A stretch of DNA of 64,000 nt, taken from NCBI GenBank assembly GCA_958450325.1, contig OY288246.1, positions 34,962,544 to 35,026,543 of the forward strand, given 5' to 3'. Below the pieces are notes generated by a model that did no database searches, had not been told where the DNA came from, and saw nothing but the letters and a program-made list of their open reading frames with translations. Made by a program: the position numbers and the translations under genes. This document shows positions 60,379 through 64,000 of this stretch, one piece after another. Origin of the DNA: Agrostemma githago (lineage: Eukaryota > Streptophyta > Magnoliopsida > Caryophyllales > Caryophyllaceae). How positions within the stretch are numbered: position 1 is the first letter of the stretch; every line of letters begins with the position of its first letter.

Positions 60379-63061
60379 TGTGGACATGACATAGGTCCAC
60401 TCCGACGCGGCCACGCGCGGGTTTGGGTAGGCGAATGAATCTCCATATGAGAATGGATCGAATTGAAATTTAGGTCTATGTGGAGTCGCCACCGAATATT
60501 GTGGTTACCGAACCATTCGAGCCCACTCTATGTCGTAGTGGTCCGTATACAAAATACGGCCCATTTCCGATGTCAGAGTTTATTGGGCTCGTCCCTTTGC
60601 ATTTGATACCAATACCGACATTATCGGATATTGTGTATTGAATGACTCTCGTGCGCCAACGGTTTCGGGCATCTGGAAACCGAGGTTCTGAGTAAGGGGT
60701 GAGGGTACGTGTTGGGAAGCCCACAAAGGACACCCAACCCCGCCCGCACATTAGCGGCCTCTACTAAGAATTCGAATGACTTTCCAATACGCGCGTTAGT
60801 TGAACGGGAAAATGATATGCGGAGATTATTTTTCCCTAAACATGTGAATGGAATTGAAAAGGGTTTCTAAGTCAATTTAATGCAATTAATTCTAACGTCG
60901 AAGTTGAATTTTAGCATGTGGGTTCATTTTAGTAAAATAAAATAAACGACAAAAATTGACAAAAGAAACAAGCAAACTGTTAGTAACGATATAACAAATA
61001 ATAACAGTTTGTGCAAATATTGAATTGAATGATGTGAACGAGATGATGCATGGTTTGAAAAGATAGTAATACGTGTGATTAATTAGGCACGTGTTGACCT
61101 AAGTCGTAAAATACTATCGAATTTAGAAAGAAGAAGAGTCTTCGACTCACGGCTTTGGTCGTGATGAGGCCACTCGATCGAGTGGTCGATGGACTCGATC
61201 GAGTGAACCTCTAAAAAAAGTTTCTGTTTTGCGTTTCAGACCATACTCGGCCGAGTTATTGGCCAACTCGGTCGAGTACATGGCCACTCGACCGAGTCAC
61301 TGCGAGACTCGACCGAGTGGGGGTCGTAGTAAGCATTCTGATCCGAATTTGGGGTGCCACTCGACCGAGTGGGCTAGGGACTCGGTCGAGTGCCCCCTGT
61401 ACGAATTATAATTCGTTCGCAATTTTGTATTGATTTAGAAATTGGTTTTGATTTTTTGATAATTAGACGGTTTCACCGAATTGAGCATAAATATTGTATG
61501 ACTTATGCTCGATTCGGGTTTTTTATAAATCATCAATTTGATTGAACCGAATATAAATATTATTGAATTTATACCCGACTCTAAATTTAAATGCTCGTTA
61601 TATCCCGTATTCGATTATTGAATCGATACGGAATACTAGAACGAAAAAATAAAGAAAATTGATTTGAGTCGTTTTAAGTCAATCAAAACGATATGAATTT
61701 CTCTCCGCGTTTGTAGCGTCATAATTACAACGTGACATCTACGTTAGCATCAACGAGAAATCGAATTAATTGAATTAAATTGACTAGATTGTTAGATTCG
61801 ACATCCAACTATGAAATTGGTATCGGATCTAACGAATCGACACTTTGCTTAAATTAGAGGACTTGATTCCCTCGGCTTCTCCGACATCGAAATAAATTCC
61901 TAAGGATTATGATGTCGGATCCACGTCAACGGGTTTCGACCCTTATTAAAAATACGTGTCTTGAAAAAGATTTTAAAATTGATGAATGCAAGATTAATGA
62001 TGATGTAGACAAAAATAATAACGAATTATTGTTTAAGTTAACTTATCTCAATAATCAAATAGTCGGGATACCGGAATAAGCGACCGTCAACGCTGTGTGC
62101 AGTACACTTGTATATTCCTGTTTTCTTATTCCGATATCCCTCTTATTCGACACAAATCGATAAGTATTTTAATGCTTTTATAGTATTATCGGTATTATGA
62201 CACAATGAATAAAATAAAATAAAAACGAAAATAAGGACGCGAAAAAAAAAGGAGGACGACGAGAAGAGAAGGAGAAGAGAAAGGGTTTTGACACCCTCAA
62301 CCTACATGTTCTTGTCTCGGATCGAACTCGTAATCGTGGCTTTAACACAAGAGCTTCGAGGTGTTATGAAGGTTGAGTTATGGTGGCTCGGGTTTTGATT
62401 CCTAGTACTAGGGCTAGGGTTTGATTGTAGAATTGCTTAGTGAAGAGTTAGGGTTGAGTTTTAGGGTTGCAAGGGTGCTAATGTTTGGGTTTGAAAAAAA
62501 AGTGTCTTGAAGAGTGTGCAAGGGGTTGCTTATATAGGCAAAGCTAGGGCACCCGGTTAGGATTACTTGACCGAGTAGGTGGCTAACTCAGTCGAGTGGC
62601 CCATTACGCCTGCATCCGGGCTCGAAACAGGCCCACTCGATCGAGTGGGTCGGGCACTCGATAGAGTGGCCCAAATGGGTTGCGCGGGTCCATTGACTTG
62701 GACCTTGACTTTGGATGCTTGATGGGTTGCTTTGTGTTTGACTTGGACTTTTGATGACGTGAGGGGCTGTTTTGTGAATCTCGGAAACGATTTTGACCGG
62801 GGTTGACCCAATCGCAAAAAGTCGGTTTTAATTCCGGTGTCAATTTTGGCCCGAATTAGTCCTGCTTCACTCGGAATGATCCACTGGGCCTGGATTCAAG
62901 GTTGGTTTTATGAGATTTGTACTCTGTAAGTGTGTTAGCCAGCAATTAATGGATTTGAGCCCGTATCCGAGCGCATAGAAGCACGTTAGCGTCCGATCAT
63001 CATCGGGTGTTTTTTGGGGAAACTACCATAGACACCTGGCAGTCAAATGCGGGTGTGTACA
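60379..63061 (-). repeat. 3' LTR of element D, second copy
   Basis: It matches 33351-36034. The TATA core is at 62531-62536. Palindrome clusters lie at 61172-61391 and 62565-62667. The terminal TGTAGACA is mutated to TGTACACA at 63061. Confidence 0.9.
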
Positions 63062-63106
63062 GAGCCCCCACTCTGACTGAGGCTTGGACAAGGCGAAAGT
63101 CAGAGT
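63062..63106 (-). other. Polypurine tract and hairpin, second copy of D
   Basis: AGTGGGGGCTC next to the LTR. The arms ACTCTGACT (63070-63078) and AGTCAGAGT (63098-63106) match those of the first copy at 36043-36079. Confidence 0.75.
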
Positions 63107-63628
63107 AGCCGCCAGGCCAATCGAGGATTGAAACCTGGCGGACCTTCGGTCGGGTCGTTTATAGTCCATTAGACTCCCGTGAAGGGCTCGCCAGCCATAA
63201 GCTAGAAGTCATACCTGAGCTGATGACGATAACTCCGTGGGGAATTGGACTTGTCGCGTAAGTCCTGGGTGCGCCTGTATGTAGGCCCATCCCGTTAAAT
63301 GCCACCGTTGGCTTCCGCTGGGGAGGTATAGTGGGTTGCACGTCCCTGTTTGAATCGTACCTGTATGAGTCACATAAAATGCATGCAACACGTAGGTAGC
63401 AAAATGACTCGCGCTGGGGAAAATTGATTTTTGAAATTTTGAATTTTGAAATCTTCAAAATTTGAGATTTTTTGAATTTTGGAAACTTTGAGATTTTTGA
63501 CTCCTAACAAAGATTAGGAAAGTTCGGGATGGAGATTTTCATGCTAGTATCGAGACTAGGCTTGTGGTTTGATTCCAATTAGGATTAGGAAACTCTTGTG
63601 GTATGGAAAGATATGGAAAGAGGTCTAC

Positions 63629-63636
63629 TATAAATA
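63629..63636 (+). promoter_or_regulatory. TATA box of the antisense gene, second copy
   Basis: TATAAATA in the same context as 36602-36609, 123 bases before the ATG at 63759. Confidence 0.7.
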
Positions 63637-63758
63637 CCCCCTTACTGCCCTTGATTTTCTCACAACTCCATCACAGTTTACTCCCTTCTTAAAAAGAAAA
63701 CCTTTTTATTTCCCTTAAGGCAAAAATAAAATCTCTTTATTTTCTTAAGGAATTAGCC

Positions 63759-64000
63759 ATGGGAATCGATAGATTGACCGTTATGCTGCAGGAGTGGTCC
63801 CGTCGCTTTAGGGACACGGATAGGGTGGCTTTGAATCAAACGGGTATAACTCAGCTGTACCCGTTCCGTCAGATGGTGGTTGATCGTTATTTCCAGGATG
63901 CATGCTTGGCTTACTGGGATGACATATATCATGTCTTTGCTTTTCCTCGGGGCAAAGTTTGCCCTTTACCTGAGGAGATTGTAGCTATAGGTGGATGGAA
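63759..64000 (+). CDS. Antisense gene of element D, second copy (runs off the window)
   Basis: 80 codons from ATG 63759 stay open to the window edge. The first copy shifts frame at the equivalent of 63952, whereas this one reads VFAFPRGKVCPLPEEIVAIG. That matches the element A protein (VFAFPGGKVCPLPEELDAIG), so this copy keeps the ancestral frame. Whether the Athila-like insertion is present in it cannot be seen. Confidence 0.8.
   Translation, partial: MGIDRLTVMLQEWSRRFRDTDRVALNQTGITQLYPFRQMVVDRYFQDACLAYWDDIYHVFAFPRGKVCPLPEEIVAIGGW

Larger units (their letters stand above)
53354..64000. repeat. Second copy of a 27-kb tandem duplication (partial)
   Basis: The whole block is colinear with 26315-36973, at an offset of 27039 at the left and 27027 at the right. 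It has the same nesting order and the same element boundaries, and differs by scattered substitutions and small indels. The unit therefore runs 26315-53353, and only the first 10.6 kb of the second unit is in the window. Confidence 0.93.

Overview
The window looks like repeat-dense heterochromatin of a plant nuclear genome. I see no rRNA, tRNA, organellar or bacterial-type gene and no ordinary single-copy host gene. Almost every base belongs to nested transposable elements: Ty3/gypsy LTR retrotransposons of the Tat/Retand/Ogre type (primer site resembling TGGCGACTCCGCTGGGGAC, dual RNase H, antisense genes between integrase and the 3' LTR), an Athila-like fragment, a chromovirus-like fragment, a CACTA DNA transposon and Helitron fragments. 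The element types suggest a eudicot, perhaps Caryophyllales (Retand was described from Silene). That assignment is weak.

Layout. Positions 23-26037 are one Tat-type element, 'A', on the + strand: 5' LTR 23-2168, primer site, leader, a gag missing its centre, and a pol missing reverse transcriptase. Its integrase is split by a complete CACTA element (5593-9200, target duplication TTC). Two multi-exon genes then run antisense (10483-11969 and 12913-16179), followed by minisatellites, a hairpin plus polypurine tract, and a 3' LTR that is split by a chromovirus-like fragment (19706-25171). Next come a Helitron fragment (26038-27611), a minus-strand Tat LTR with a short internal stub (27612-30795), a pyrimidine-rich LTR fragment (30796-33350), and a second minus-strand Tat element 'D'. 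D consists of a 3' LTR 33351-36034, an antisense gene on the + strand 36732-41881 (split by an Athila-like fragment 37225-40850), and pol 44568-42593. A + strand Tat element 'C' starts at 44569 and carries gag-pro-pol to 53353. From 53354 to the end, the sequence repeats 26315-36973 almost base for base. This is a direct tandem duplication with a unit of about 27.04 kb, and its junction lies in a 7-bp microhomology.

Main points of interest. (1) The D and C type LTRs, and also an intron of the antisense gene, carry quartets of 12-bp palindromes of the form ACTCG-NN-CGAGT. Spacing is about 21/50/21 bp, close to whole helical turns, and one quartet sits just upstream of each TATA box. The unrelated Athila-like LTR has an analogous array of TCCCGATCGGGA at 20/23/20 bp. 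(2) The Tat elements carry spliced antisense genes with their own TATA boxes. One is a recognisable plant mobile domain gene. The other is an intact 462-codon ORF of unknown function. (3) A hairpin next to the polypurine tract shows a compensatory base-pair change between families. (4) Two partial LTR elements end exactly at a 5' LTR terminus and are flanked by unusually long target duplications (48 bp and about 395 bp), which suggests one-ended integration. I propose, as inference only, that the palindrome quartets and the antisense protein form an element-encoded regulatory or anti-silencing system. A host DNA-binding factor is the main alternative.
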